Assembly: GCA_963809205.1 (NCBI GenBank)
Contig: CAWEIS010000003.1
Span: forward strand, 248,001-312,000
Reading direction: 5' to 3'
Length of the DNA stretch: 64,000 bases
Source: DATLLN01 sp963809205
Lineage (GTDB): Bacteria > Actinomycetota > Thermoleophilia > Gaiellales > JAICJC01
A program made the position numbers and the translations under genes. How positions within the stretch are numbered: the first letter of the stretch is position 1; every line of letters starts with the position of its first letter. Below the pieces are notes generated by a model. It saw nothing but the letters and a program-made list of their open reading frames with translations. It was not told where the DNA came from and did not search any database. Below are positions 52,581-60,730 of this stretch, in pieces.

Positions 52581-53296
52581 GAATCCTCCACGGGGATGTT
52601 GTCGATCAGTCGGGTCGAGCCGAAGCGGGCGGCGCCGATGACGATGGCGCCCGGCCGCGGGTGGACCGGCTCGAAGGTGTCGGGGTCGACCACCGCCAGG
52701 TAGTCGAGGTCGCCCTCGACCAGCCGCGGGTCGCGGGCGACCAGGGCGCGGTGCAGCGACGGCGCGCGCCGCCGCTCGTCGTCGGATAGGTAAGCGTTTC
52801 GGGTCGACACGGCGAGGCCGTCCGGCTCGCGCACGGTGGGCACGATGCGGAGGGCGACGGGCACGTCCAGGTCGCGCACCATCCGCCGGATGACGGCCAC
52901 CTGCTGCGCATCCTTCTGGCCGAAGACGGCGATGTCCGGCCGCACGCGCTGGAACAGCTTGAGCACAACCGTCGCCACGCCGGCGAAGTGCCCGGGGCGT
53001 GACGCCCCCTCGAAGGCCGCGGCCGGCGGTCCGACATCGACGGCGGTCGAGAAGCCGGTGGGGTAGACGTCCTCGATGGTGGGGGCGTAGACCTCGTCGA
53101 CGCCCTCCTCGGCAGCGATCCGCCGGTCGCGATCGCCGTCGCGTGGGTAGCGGGTGAAGTCCTCGCCCTCGCCGAACTGCGTGGGGTTGACGAACAAGCT
53201 CATCACGACCCGGTCGGCTTCGGCCCGGGCGGCCCGCAGCAGCGCGCGGTGCCCGTCGTGGAGGCCGCCCATCGTCGGCACCAGCGCGACGGTCAC
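52577..53296 (-). CDS. panC: Pantothenate synthetase, short form
   Basis: PanC joins pantoate and beta-alanine with ATP. The motifs are present: V-P-T-M-G-G-L-H-D-G-H, F-V-N-P-T-Q-F-G, P-G-H-F-A-G-V, F-G-Q-K-D-A-Q-Q and S-T-R-N-A-Y-L-S. At 239 residues it is about 40-50 shorter than usual: only five residues precede V-P-T-M-G, and after S-L-H-R-A-L some 30 residues are missing before L-D-Y-L-A-V-V-D-P. The frame is open throughout. GTG start overlapping the DUF2520 stop by 4 nt. Confidence 0.92.
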   Translation of the reverse strand: MTVALVPTMGGLHDGHRALLRAARAEADRVVMSLFVNPTQFGEGEDFTRYPRDGDRDRRIAAEEGVDEVYAPTIEDVYPTGFSTAVDVGPPAAAFEGASRPGHFAGVATVVLKLFQRVRPDIAVFGQKDAQQVAVIRRMVRDLDVPVALRIVPTVREPDGLAVSTRNAYLSDDERRRAPSLHRALVARDPRLVEGDLDYLAVVDPDTFEPVHPRPGAIVIGAARFGSTRLIDNIPVEDS

Positions 53297-54015
53297 AGCA
53301 GCCCCTGGACGGCGTCGGCGGAGGCGGGGGAGACCAGCGGCAGCGTCGCCCGGCCCAGCTCGCGGTAGAGCGGCGTCAGATCGGCGTCGATCGCCGCCAG
53401 GTGCGCCCGCACGGTGGCTGCGTCGCCCCGCGCGATCGGCCCGGTCGGCGGCCCGGCGGCGACCTCGACCGTCCGCCGCTGGATCGGACGGAGGGCGGCG
53501 AACGCCAGCTCCTCCTCGACCCCGGCCTGCTGCATCAGCCGGGCGGCGACATGGGTCAGGGTGACCAGGTAGTTCGAGGCGAACGCCGAGGCGGCGTGGT
53601 AGAGCGGCTTCGCGCCATCGTCCAGCGGGAACGGCGTCAGCCCGAGCTCGCGGGCGAACCGCTCGCCGACTGCGGCGTCGCCGGTGACGGCGGCGTAGGC
53701 GCCCTCCAGCTGGTCGGGCCCGAGCTCCGGCCAGATCGTCTGCAACGGATGGACGCACGCCGTGGGGCCGGGCGCCGCGTCAAGGGCACGGACCGACGTG
53801 GCGCCGGAGAGGTGGATGACGGCGCAGCGCGCCGGCAGCTCCGGCGCCAGCGCCTCGCAGACCTCGCGGATCGCGCCGTCGGGCGTGGCCAGCACCAACC
53901 GCTCGCAGCCGGCCAGGTCAGGGCGTTCGCGGCCGAACAGCCGCGCACCGGGCAGCCGGGCGGCGATCGTGGTGCCGACCCTGCCGGCGCCGATGATGAC
54001 GGTCGATTCGTACAT
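53293..54015 (-). CDS. Rossmann-like/DUF2520 protein of the pantothenate operon
   Basis: A 240-residue NAD(P)-binding protein: V-I-I-G-A-G-R-V-G-T-T-I-A at the N-terminus, H-L-S-G-A-T-S, H-P-L-Q-T-I-W-P, then the helical DUF2520 domain with Y-H-A-A-S-A-F-A-S-N-Y-L-V-T-L. The family is related to ketopantoate reductase and occurs just before panC in actinobacteria (as Rv3603c does in Mycobacterium), so it may supply ketopantoate reductase or a related reduction; that is inference. CTGGAG sits before the ATG. Confidence 0.88.
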   Translation of the reverse strand: MYESTVIIGAGRVGTTIAARLPGARLFGRERPDLAGCERLVLATPDGAIREVCEALAPELPARCAVIHLSGATSVRALDAAPGPTACVHPLQTIWPELGPDQLEGAYAAVTGDAAVGERFARELGLTPFPLDDGAKPLYHAASAFASNYLVTLTHVAARLMQQAGVEEELAFAALRPIQRRTVEVAAGPPTGPIARGDAATVRAHLAAIDADLTPLYRELGRATLPLVSPASADAVQGLL

Positions 54016-54085
54016 GGGCTCCAGTTCCCGGGTGGGATACCAGGCTCGCGATCACTCTACTCGTGGCATCCGCGGGCCACGCCGG

Positions 54086-55507
54086 TCAGGCCGGCGCGAG
54101 CGCGAGCAGCCCGTTGGTCTCGGTGGCGACGAACAGGCGCTTCCCGGCGAACGCCGGCTGCGCGAAGGTGAGGCTGGACGTCGGGATGGTGGCCAGCACC
54201 TGGCCGGTTCCCGCAGCGACCAGATAGAGGGCGTCGGTGGCGGGCGCGGTGCAGCTCCCGCGGGTGACGACGGCGATCACGCCGCCGGCGTCGCCGGACG
54301 GGGAGCCGAGCACCGTGCACGGCAGCCCCAGCTGCCAGACGTACGCCCCGGTGGCGGGGTCGACCCGTCGCAGCGAGCCGGGATACGACGCGCCGCCGAT
54401 CGTCGTCCCGTTCGACGCGGCGAACAGGCGGCGGCCGCCGGCGTCCCAGACCGCGGCCGGCAGGCAGGAGCCGGGCGCCTCGCTGGAGCCGATGGCTGCC
54501 GACCACAGCGGCCCGGCGGACAGCGTGGTGCGGCCGAGCGCGTAGTAGACGCCGTTCTTGTTGCATGCGCCGACGCCGGACGGGCTGCCCGCGCCGCCGA
54601 ACAGCGTCGGCGACGATCCGAAGTCCCAGTCGTGCCCGCTGCCCGCCGCGCCGGGCACCTGCCACGCGTCGAGCCGGGCGAGCGAGCCGGACAGCCGCAC
54701 CATGGACAGCGAGTCGCCGGTCAGGTTGCCGTCCGGGCAGATGTTGACGGTGGGATCGCACTCGTTGCCGGTCGCCACCCACAGGTTCGCGCCGGACGCC
54801 GACGCGGACATGGACGTCCAGACGCTGCCGCCGATCGACCCGTCGGGGACGCTGTACCACGTGTGCTCGACCGCACCGGAGTGCTGGTCGATCTCGATGA
54901 CGCCCGCGCGCACCAGCGGGTCGTCGCAGAAACTGGAGATGCCGAGGTAGATGTGCCCCGCGACGACGGTGGGCGACGACCAGTTGTAGTAGTCGTTGAC
55001 CGTCGGGTCGCCGGCCGGGCCGATCTGGGTCTGCCACCGCACCGCGCCGGTCGCGGAGTCCAGCGCGTAGAGCGACCGCGCACCGGGGACGTAGACCGTG
55101 CTGGCGGCCGAGACCGGATCCGGCGCCACGGTGGCCGTCGCCGTGATCCCCCGGGCGCCGCAGGTCAGCTTGGTGCTGACGTCCAGCTGGCGCTTCCACG
55201 CCACGCCGCCGGTGCCGGCGCGAAGCGCGTAGAACATGCCGGTGTTGGAGCCGATGTACACGCGGTCTCCGACCACGACCGGGCTCGCTTGGAGCTTCGG
55301 CACGGGCTTGCCGGCGACGGCTGGCGGCACCCAGCGCCATGCCTGGTGCAGGCCCGTGGCGTTGGCCGGGGTGATCGCCTTCCCGGGGCTCCACGAGGAA
55401 TGCTGGGGATCGTGGAGGTACGCCGGCCAGTCGGCGGCGACGGCCGCCGCCGGTGCGGCCAGCGCTGCGACCATTCCCGCCGCGGCGAGGAGAGGGAGCC
55501 GGTGCAC
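54086..55507 (-). CDS. Exported PQQ-repeat (beta-propeller) protein
   Basis: A 473-residue secreted protein. A signal peptide (residues 1-24, A-A-A-G-M-V-A-A-L-A-A-P-A-A-A-V-A-A) is followed by W-P-A-Y-L-H-D-P-Q-H-S-S-W and a series of PQQ-like propeller blades: S-P-V-V-V-G-D-R-V-Y-I-G-S, Y-A-L-D-S-A-T-G-A-V-R-W, R-V-D-P-A-T-G-A-Y-V-W. Six to seven blades are likely, with Cys pairs that could form disulfides. Relatives are quinoprotein-like dehydrogenases or scaffolds; the residues binding PQQ and calcium are not clearly present, so enzyme activity is uncertain. GTG start. Confidence 0.85.
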   Translation of the reverse strand: MHRLPLLAAAGMVAALAAPAAAVAADWPAYLHDPQHSSWSPGKAITPANATGLHQAWRWVPPAVAGKPVPKLQASPVVVGDRVYIGSNTGMFYALRAGTGGVAWKRQLDVSTKLTCGARGITATATVAPDPVSAASTVYVPGARSLYALDSATGAVRWQTQIGPAGDPTVNDYYNWSSPTVVAGHIYLGISSFCDDPLVRAGVIEIDQHSGAVEHTWYSVPDGSIGGSVWTSMSASASGANLWVATGNECDPTVNICPDGNLTGDSLSMVRLSGSLARLDAWQVPGAAGSGHDWDFGSSPTLFGGAGSPSGVGACNKNGVYYALGRTTLSAGPLWSAAIGSSEAPGSCLPAAVWDAGGRRLFAASNGTTIGGASYPGSLRRVDPATGAYVWQLGLPCTVLGSPSGDAGGVIAVVTRGSCTAPATDALYLVAAGTGQVLATIPTSSLTFAQPAFAGKRLFVATETNGLLALAPA

Positions 55508-55513
55508 CCCTCC

Positions 55514-55519
55514 ACCATA
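55514..55519 (-). promoter_or_regulatory. -10 box of the PQQ-repeat gene
   Basis: TATGGT on the minus strand, 6 nt (GGAGGG) before the GTG at 55507. Confidence 0.45.
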
Positions 55520-55780
55520 CGCCTCGGCACGCCTGGGAAATCGGGATGCCGATCCTCGCCGAGGTCGGGATCCAGCCTGGCCAACCGGACACCCTCGAAG
55601 CGCACAACACGATCGCTCGCTGATCCGCACGCCGCCGATCGGGGTAGTGGTCGGTCGGCGTGATGAACCGACCAGACCCGCTCGCCAGCCGAGGATACCC
55701 ACCGGAGGCTGACCGCCGTCGACAACTTGACGAACGGCGGCGACCTTGAACGACCCAAGCTGCCCTGCAGACTGGGAGAT

Positions 55781-56095
55781 ATGCCGAGAGTTGCTGTCTG
55801 GGGATCGTGGGGGGCCACCGCCTGGTTCGGTGGATCGCTTGTACTGATTGCGGCGGGTTCGTCGGATCCGCTGCTCGGCTCGATCGGTGTTATCTCGTGG
55901 CTGTTGGCGATGCCGTTCGCGCTCCTTGTTGCCGTGCTCGGTGGGGTCGCCATCGCGACGGATGGACGTAGAGCCTTGAAGGCGGCGGCGTTCGCGTTCG
56001 CGGTCTTCGCAGCCGGTGTCGGGATCAGCATGGCGCTCCTCGCGGCAGTGCCGAACCCAACTGAGGGCCGCTGTACGCGGGACCATCCCGCTTGA
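55781..56095 (+). CDS. Small three-helix membrane protein
   Basis: A 104-residue hydrophobic protein with three likely helices (about 10-28, 34-57 and 66-90) and an R-R-A-L-K-A-A loop, ending in a polar tail with a Cys. No family recognised. The ATG at 55781 follows a CAGACT box by 7 nt, like other genes here, and an upstream in-frame GTG was not used. The 273 bp before it (55508-55780) hold only the two divergent promoters as far as I can see. Confidence 0.6.
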   Translation: MPRVAVWGSWGATAWFGGSLVLIAAGSSDPLLGSIGVISWLLAMPFALLVAVLGGVAIATDGRRALKAAAFAFAVFAAGVGISMALLAAVPNPTEGRCTRDHPA

Positions 56096-56119
56096 TGGCG
56101 GTGGTGGCCGGCATCTGCG

Positions 56120-56308
56120 TCATGCGGGGACTTGGTCGTTGGTGAACGTGCGCGCCTCGATCAGCGCGTGGACGTCCGAGCGGCGGACGTACGTCTTTCG
56201 CAGGCCGGGGATCAGGACGACCGGCACGGCGCGTATGACCGCTTCGGCGCCGGGCGCTGCCATGGTGCGCTGACTGGTGCTCAGTCGGCGTGGGCAGCCA
56301 GCGCGCAC
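56120..56308 (-). pseudogene. HTH/excisionase-like fragment
   Basis: A 62-residue frame whose middle reads A-V-P-V-V-L-I, then R-K-T-Y-V-R-R-S-D-V-H-A-L-I-E, the second half of an excisionase/MerR-like DNA-binding domain (HTH_17 type). The first recognition helix (normally A-A-x-L-L-G-V-S-x-x-T-V) is missing. Probably a remnant of a mobile-element gene; it lies in a stretch with other broken genes. Confidence 0.4.
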
Positions 56309-56435
56309 CTCGGCGAGCGTGTCAAGTGACGCGGCCAGGGGCCCGGGGCGGGGGGATCATCGTGGCGCCGCACTCGCGGTAACCCCGCCACCAGGACATT
56401 TCGGATAAATGTTAAGACGCGGGGGTGGTTGCGGG

Positions 56436-56510
56436 CTACTGCTTGCTGCGCCTCCGCCAGACGACGTAGGCAGCGACGAGGATGGCCACGATGATGAAAA
56501 CCCAGATCAT
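56436..56510 (-). CDS. 24-residue single-helix membrane peptide
   Basis: A very short frame: M-I-W-V-F-I-I-V-A-I-L-V-A-A-Y-V-V-W followed by R-R-R-S-K-Q. One membrane helix with a positive end, typical of real small membrane proteins (inside-positive). A TACAGT box lies 9 nt before the ATG, matching the local promoter rule. No homologue is claimed. Confidence 0.5.
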   Translation of the reverse strand: MIWVFIIVAILVAAYVVWRRRSKQ

Positions 56511-56881
56511 CTCGGCGCGACTGTACACCCTGCGGTGTGTGACGGGCCCGAGTTGGGTGCTCCGCCCGACGTAGCTGCGGGGATCGCTGCCGTTCGACGA
56601 CCCTCAAACTACCGGGCGGTGGACCCCCTGCCTCATGTCGGAGGCCCACCACGGGGTACATCGCGCAGGCGCAGATCGTCGTTACGGCGAAGCGGGAGCG
56701 GGCGGCGGGGATGACCGCGGCGGAGCGGTACGCGCCAGACGGCGGCGACGCGAGCTAGTGGGGCGAGCGCCACTCGGACGACGTCCTGTATGCGCCACCC
56801 CGAGTCGCACGGGTGCGCGGTGAATCCGAACGGTCGTAACGAGATCTGGAGCGTGGTCTGGAAGGATTACAAGCGTGAGCG
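56511..56881. other. Spacer with short coding-like stretches
   Basis: No complete gene is supported. Plus-strand stretches around 56655-56757 (I-A-Q-A-Q-I-V-V-T-A-K-R, then A-E-R-Y-A-P-D-G-G) and 56820-56915 (N-G-R-N-E-I-W-S-V-V-W-K-D-Y) look protein-like but have no good start or are cut off, so they may be remnants. Confidence 0.4.
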
Positions 56882-57343
56882 TCAGCGGGCTCCGAGGTCG
56901 GCGTTGTGCGGGTGACCGGTGCCCTTCCATTGAAAGCCCTTAGTGGTTCCGTCGTTGCGGGTATATACGATCGACCCGCGTCCCTCGATCAGCGGTCCGG
57001 GGTTTGGCGCGGTCACGAACGCCGCGGTGGCCCATGCGGAGGCTGGCGTCGCAGAGGTAACCGGATAAGGGACGACAGTGGCCGTGAGCATCCACTCGTC
57101 CTCCTCGTCCCCGACTCGCGCGTCGCATAACTCTTCGTCGTAGTTGGGATTCGGGAAGTCGCCGCTGGCCGTAGCCCTTCCCCGGCTTGGTTGGTATTCG
57201 CCTGGGTTGGCCCTCTGCTTGAGGTCGATACTCACTCGCGCGCTGACGTCGCACCCGTCGAAGCGGAGCGGGCCACAGGCAACGACCTGATGCCCGTTGC
57301 CAAGCAGCGTCAGCGGTTGGTCGAACTTCGATCCGGCGCCCAT
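56882..57343 (-). CDS. Hypothetical protein with strong ribosome binding site
   Basis: A 153-residue protein of unknown family. AAGGAGG lies 6 nt before the ATG, one of the best ribosome binding sites here, which makes expression likely. The sequence is beta-rich and polar (L-T-L-L-G-N-G-H-Q-V-V-A-C-G, W-M-L-T-A-T-V, G-S-I-V-Y-T-R-N-D-G-T-T-K-G-F) with three or four Cys and no signal peptide or membrane helix. It sits in a gene-poor stretch and may have been acquired. Confidence 0.6.
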   Translation of the reverse strand: MGAGSKFDQPLTLLGNGHQVVACGPLRFDGCDVSARVSIDLKQRANPGEYQPSRGRATASGDFPNPNYDEELCDARVGDEEDEWMLTATVVPYPVTSATPASAWATAAFVTAPNPGPLIEGRGSIVYTRNDGTTKGFQWKGTGHPHNADLGAR

Positions 57344-57430
57344 ACTACCCTCCTTGTCACGATCGACACAACAAGGATCGTCTCACATCGGTCGCCCGAC
57401 TGCCGACTTAGACGGGCCGTGGCGCACGCT

Positions 57431-57808
57431 CTATCTAATGCCGGTGTCGTAACCGACGGTCACGTGCGTCGTCTTGCGCTGATGGATCACGACCTGGAGC
57501 GGTGACGGGGTGCCCATCAGTCCATCGACGGGTTCGGGCATGAGGCGGTAGTTGCCGACGATGATCCTCTCCCCGCGGGCAATTCCAGCATTGTCGGTGA
57601 CAAGGGTGAGATCGGCTGGCCCTTCGAGCCGCAGTTGTGCTCCCTCCACCGGTCGCGGCGTACACGCCGGATCATCGACTCGAGCCACTGGGCAGGTCGG
57701 CCCCGCCGTCACCCTGACTAGGAGCGAACCAGTTCGCTTCGAAGTCTGGGGTGAGCCGCAGCCAACCGTGACCACAACCAGCACGCAGATGACCGATGCG
57801 ACCTTCAT
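57431..57808 (-). CDS. Putative lipoprotein with SpaA/prealbumin-like repeat domain
   Basis: A 125-residue exported protein: a lipoprotein signal (residues 2-16, V-A-S-V-I-C-V-L-V-V-V-T-V-G-C) with lipobox V-T-V-G-C, then one beta-sandwich domain (L-L-V-R-V-T-A-G-P-T-C-P-V, P-V-E-G-A-Q-L-R-L-E-G-P, T-D-N-A-G-I-A-R-G, P-V-D-G-L-M-G-T-P-S-P, H-V-T-V-G-Y-D-T-G-I-R). The pattern is known from small actinobacterial lipoproteins of unknown role. The ATG at 57808 gives the best signal; seven more residues are possible. Confidence 0.65.
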   Translation of the reverse strand: MKVASVICVLVVVTVGCGSPQTSKRTGSLLVRVTAGPTCPVARVDDPACTPRPVEGAQLRLEGPADLTLVTDNAGIARGERIIVGNYRLMPEPVDGLMGTPSPLQVVIHQRKTTHVTVGYDTGIR

Positions 57809-58201
57809 GCTTGATAGACGAGCAGGCATGGACGCCGGTTCCTAGGTGTGTGCTCTTTGTGCAGATCCCGGCCTTAGGGACGGCGATCCTCACCACGGCG
57901 GGTCGAACGGTCCGGTCATCGTTCGGACCTGCTGCAGATCGGTGAAGTGGAGATGCAGGGAGTTGGCCTGCCAGGCTCCCCATTCCCACAGCTAACCGTA
58001 CGGCAAGCCACTGATCGCGATCTCGCGCTTCGCCTCGCGGCGCGTCCGGTCAGCCGCCGGTCGGAGCACGAGCTCGAACACCTCCCGGCGGCTATCTGGA
58101 CGAGCGGCAACGACTGGTCACCGCCGCAAGCGCGCTTGGTGTCGGTTGGCGCGGTGCCGCATCGGCTGCGGGTCTTTGATCAGACTCACCGAGCGCAGAT
58201 C
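57809..58201. other. Gene-poor spacer
   Basis: I see no supported gene. A minus-strand stretch around 57890-57975 reads N-S-L-H-L-H-F-T-D-L and T-G-P-F-D-P-P-W before a stop and could be the tail of a lost gene; it has no start in reach. Confidence 0.4.
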
Positions 58202-58513
58202 GCCGAGGGGTGCTTCTTCGCGTTCGTGATCACGGTCATGACCACGCCGGCCGGCGTGTCCGGCGCGGTGCTCTTGTTACCGGTGCAGGTGTCCGTGCTG
58301 GGCGTTCCGAGTCCGGCGGTGACGCCGACGAACTTGCTCTACAACATCGTCGCCACGCCGGGTGGTCTCATCCGCTACTGGCATGCCGGCACGCTCCGCG
58401 GCGGCCTCGCAAAGACGCTCGCGCTGGTAGCGGCGCTCATCCGAGGGAACACCGGGGGAACACCAGCACGCGAATCCACGGCAACTACGGCAGGGACGAC
58501 CATGGAGGAATGA
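58202..58513 (+). pseudogene. TauE/SafE (TSUP) permease remnant
   Basis: The frame encodes a typical internal part of a TSUP-family anion permease: F-V-I-T-V-M-T-T-P-A-G-V-S-G-A-V-L-L-L-P-V-Q, then G-V-P-S-P-A-V-T-P-T-N-L-L-Y-N-I-V-A-T-P-G-G and R-Y-W-H-A-G-T-L-R-G-G. After about 80 residues the similarity stops and the frame ends; the remaining 170 or so residues with the second helix set are absent, and the start is unclear. A truncated gene. Confidence 0.6.
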
Positions 58514-58566
58514 GGGTTCCCGCTTGCTTATGTGTCTAGCCGACTTTCGTGGCAGAATCGTGACCG

Positions 58567-59253
58567 ATGGATGCACCTTCGCGACGAGCTGAGCTGGAGC
58601 GGCTCTCCGCCGAGTGGGGCTCGTGCACCCGCTGCCCGCTGTCCGAGGGCCGCACGCAGGTGGTCGTCGGCAGCGGCGATCTCGACGCCGACCTGATGTT
58701 CGTCGGCGAGGCGCCCGGCTTCCACGAGGACAAGCAGGGCGTGCCGTTCGTCGGCCAGGCCGGGAAGTTGCTGGAGACGCTGCTCGGCGAAATCGGCCTC
58801 AGCCGCCAGGCGGTCTACATCGCCAACGTCATCAAGTGCCGCCCGCCGGGCAATCGCGACCCGCTGCCCAATGAGATCGAGGCCTGCGAGGGGTACCTGT
58901 TCAGCCAGGTCGAGCTGATCCAGCCGAAGGTGATCTGCACGCTCGGCAACTTCGCAACCAAGCTCCTGACCGGCCGGCCCGAGGGCATCACCCGCGTCCA
59001 CGGGCATCCCCAGGAGCGGCGGATCGGCAGCGTCGACGTGCAGCTGTTCCCGATCTACCACCCGGCGGCCGCGCTCTACACGCCGGCCATGATGAACACG
59101 CTGCGCGAGGACTTCAGCCGGCTGCCTGCCCTGATGTCGCCGTCCGCGGAGGCACGGCCGGCGCCCGCCGAGCCCGTGCAGGCAGCAGCAACCGAACCGG
59201 TGCCCGTCGGTGTCGGAGCAGACGCCGAGCCCGCGCAGCTGGGCCTCTTCTAG
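58567..59253 (+). CDS. Type 4 uracil-DNA glycosylase with clamp-binding-like tail
   Basis: A 228-residue family 4 uracil-DNA glycosylase, which removes uracil from DNA. The [4Fe-4S] ligands are Cys20, Cys23, Cys91 and Cys107. The catalytic G-E-A-P-G-F-H-E-D motif, V-P-F-V-G-Q-A-G and the H-P-A-A motif are present. After the domain (about 195) a Pro/Ala-rich linker ends in Q-L-G-L-F at the extreme C-terminus, matching the bacterial sliding-clamp binding consensus. It overlaps tsaE by 44 nt. Confidence 0.92.
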   Translation: MDAPSRRAELERLSAEWGSCTRCPLSEGRTQVVVGSGDLDADLMFVGEAPGFHEDKQGVPFVGQAGKLLETLLGEIGLSRQAVYIANVIKCRPPGNRDPLPNEIEACEGYLFSQVELIQPKVICTLGNFATKLLTGRPEGITRVHGHPQERRIGSVDVQLFPIYHPAAALYTPAMMNTLREDFSRLPALMSPSAEARPAPAEPVQAAATEPVPVGVGADAEPAQLGLF

Positions 59254-59686
59254 TCCCGAGGAGACCGGCCGCATCGCCGCGGCGCTGGCCCGCGAGCTGC
59301 GGCTTGGCGACATCGTGGAGCTGGACGGCGAGCTGGGCGTGGGGAAGACGACGTTCGTGCGCGCAGCCTCTCGCGAGCTGGGGGTGACCGAGCCGGTGGC
59401 CAGCCCGACGTACACGGTGGGCGCCCGCCACCCCGCCGCGACGGGCGCCGTCTCGCACCTCGACCTCTACCGGTCGGCCGGACTGACCCTGGAGGAGCTG
59501 GTCGACCTCGAGCCGTATCTGGAGGACGCCGTGATCTTCGTGGAGTGGCCGGCGGCGGGGCGCGGCGTCCTGCCGCCCGCGCGCGCCCGCGTGGAGCTCC
59601 GGCACCAGGGGGGCGATGCTAGGCTGATCTCGCTGTACAGCGACGATTCCGCGCTGGTCGAAGCCGTTGCTCGTTCTCTCTCTTGA
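59210..59686 (+). CDS. tsaE: tRNA t6A modification ATPase TsaE
   Basis: TsaE is the ATPase partner of TsaB-TsaD in making N6-threonylcarbamoyladenosine in ANN-decoding tRNAs. The 158-residue protein has E-E-T-G-R-I-A, Walker A G-E-L-G-V-G-K-T-T-F-V-R, S-P-T-Y-T and H-L-D-L-Y-R with V-E-W-P. The GTG at 59210 overlaps the glycosylase gene by 44 nt; a later start is possible but the in-frame S-P-E-E-T-G is conserved. It overlaps tsaB by 20 nt. Confidence 0.93.
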   Translation: MSEQTPSPRSWASSSPEETGRIAAALARELRLGDIVELDGELGVGKTTFVRAASRELGVTEPVASPTYTVGARHPAATGAVSHLDLYRSAGLTLEELVDLEPYLEDAVIFVEWPAAGRGVLPPARARVELRHQGGDARLISLYSDDSALVEAVARSLS

Positions 59687-60287
59687 CACAGCCACGGACG
59701 TGACGACGGCCTGCCTCAGCCGCGGGAACGAGGTGCTGGCCGAATCGGCGACGCGGGGGCGGTCGACCGGCGCGCAGCGGGTGCTCGGCGACGTCCACCA
59801 CCTGATGCGGAGCATCCGTGTCGAGCCGTCCGACCTGGAGGCGATCGTCGTCGGCACCGGGCCCGGGACGTTCACCGGCCTGCGCATCGGGCTGGCGACC
59901 GCCCGCTCGCTCGGCTTCGCCCTCCGCGTCCCCGTGCGTGGCGTCGGGACGCTGGACGCCCTGCTCCAGGGTGACGGCGTCGACGTCGCCTGCGTGGACG
60001 CCCGTCGCGGCGAGGTGTTCGCCGCGGGCGCCGGGGTCTCGCTGGGCGCGTACGCGCCGGAGGCGCTGGCGGCACTCGTGCCCACGGGCGCACGGATCGC
60101 CGGGGACGGGGCGATGCGCTACCGCGACGGGCTGGCAGGGTTCGACGTCCCCGCCGACACCTCGACGCTGCACGTCCCCTGGGCGCGCCATCACGCCCGG
60201 CTGTTGCCCGCCGCGGGCGAGCCGGAACCGCTGTACGTCCGCTCGCCGGACGCCGACCGGGTGCTCGCCGGGAGGGCCGCCCCATGA
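59667..60287 (+). CDS. tsaB: tRNA t6A modification protein TsaB
   Basis: TsaB is an inactive ASKHA-fold paralogue of TsaD and its binding partner. The 206-residue protein starts L-S-L-D-T-A-T, has the signature G-T-G-P-G-T-F-T-G-L-R-I-G-L-A-T-A-R-S-L and V-D-A-R-R-G-E-V. TTG start, 20 nt inside tsaE; the stop overlaps the rimI ATG by 4 nt. Confidence 0.92.
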   Translation: MLVLSLDTATDVTTACLSRGNEVLAESATRGRSTGAQRVLGDVHHLMRSIRVEPSDLEAIVVGTGPGTFTGLRIGLATARSLGFALRVPVRGVGTLDALLQGDGVDVACVDARRGEVFAAGAGVSLGAYAPEALAALVPTGARIAGDGAMRYRDGLAGFDVPADTSTLHVPWARHHARLLPAAGEPEPLYVRSPDADRVLAGRAAP

Positions 60288-60730
60288 TGACTGCCGTCGA
60301 GATCCGCGCGCTGCGCAGCTCCGACCTGGATTCGATCGAGCGGATCGAACGGCGGGCGTACCCGACGCCCTGGTCGCGGTCGATGTTCGCGGGGGAACTG
60401 GCCAAGCCGAACGGCGTCTGCCTCGGCGCCTTCCAGGGAGAGGACATGCTGGGTTACGTGATCGTCGCCCGCTACGTCGACGCCTGGCACGTGATGAACA
60501 TCGCGGTGGACGCCTCGCATCGCGGCCGGGGCGTCGCGCGCACCCTGCTGGAGGAGCTGTTCGAGCGGACGGAGGACGACGCCGAGCGCGGGTACACCCT
60601 GGAGGTGCGCGTCACCAACGACAGCGCAATCCATCTGTACACCAGCCTCGGCTTCGTCGAGACCGGGATCAGGCGCGGCTACTACACGGACAACCGCGAG
60701 GACGCCCTGATCATGTGGCGGGACGGATGA
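60284..60730 (+). CDS. rimI: Ribosomal protein S18-alanine N-acetyltransferase-like
   Basis: A 148-residue GNAT enzyme of the RimI type, which acetylates the N-terminus of ribosomal protein S18 in E. coli. It has I-E-R-R-A-Y-P-T-P-W-S, the acetyl-CoA loop H-R-G-R-G-V-A-R-T-L-L, V-R-V-T-N-D-S-A-I-H-L-Y and G-I-R-R-G-Y-Y. The position between tsaB and tsaD is conserved. Two ATG codons start the frame; the first overlaps the tsaB stop. Confidence 0.92.
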   Translation: MMTAVEIRALRSSDLDSIERIERRAYPTPWSRSMFAGELAKPNGVCLGAFQGEDMLGYVIVARYVDAWHVMNIAVDASHRGRGVARTLLEELFERTEDDAERGYTLEVRVTNDSAIHLYTSLGFVETGIRRGYYTDNREDALIMWRDG

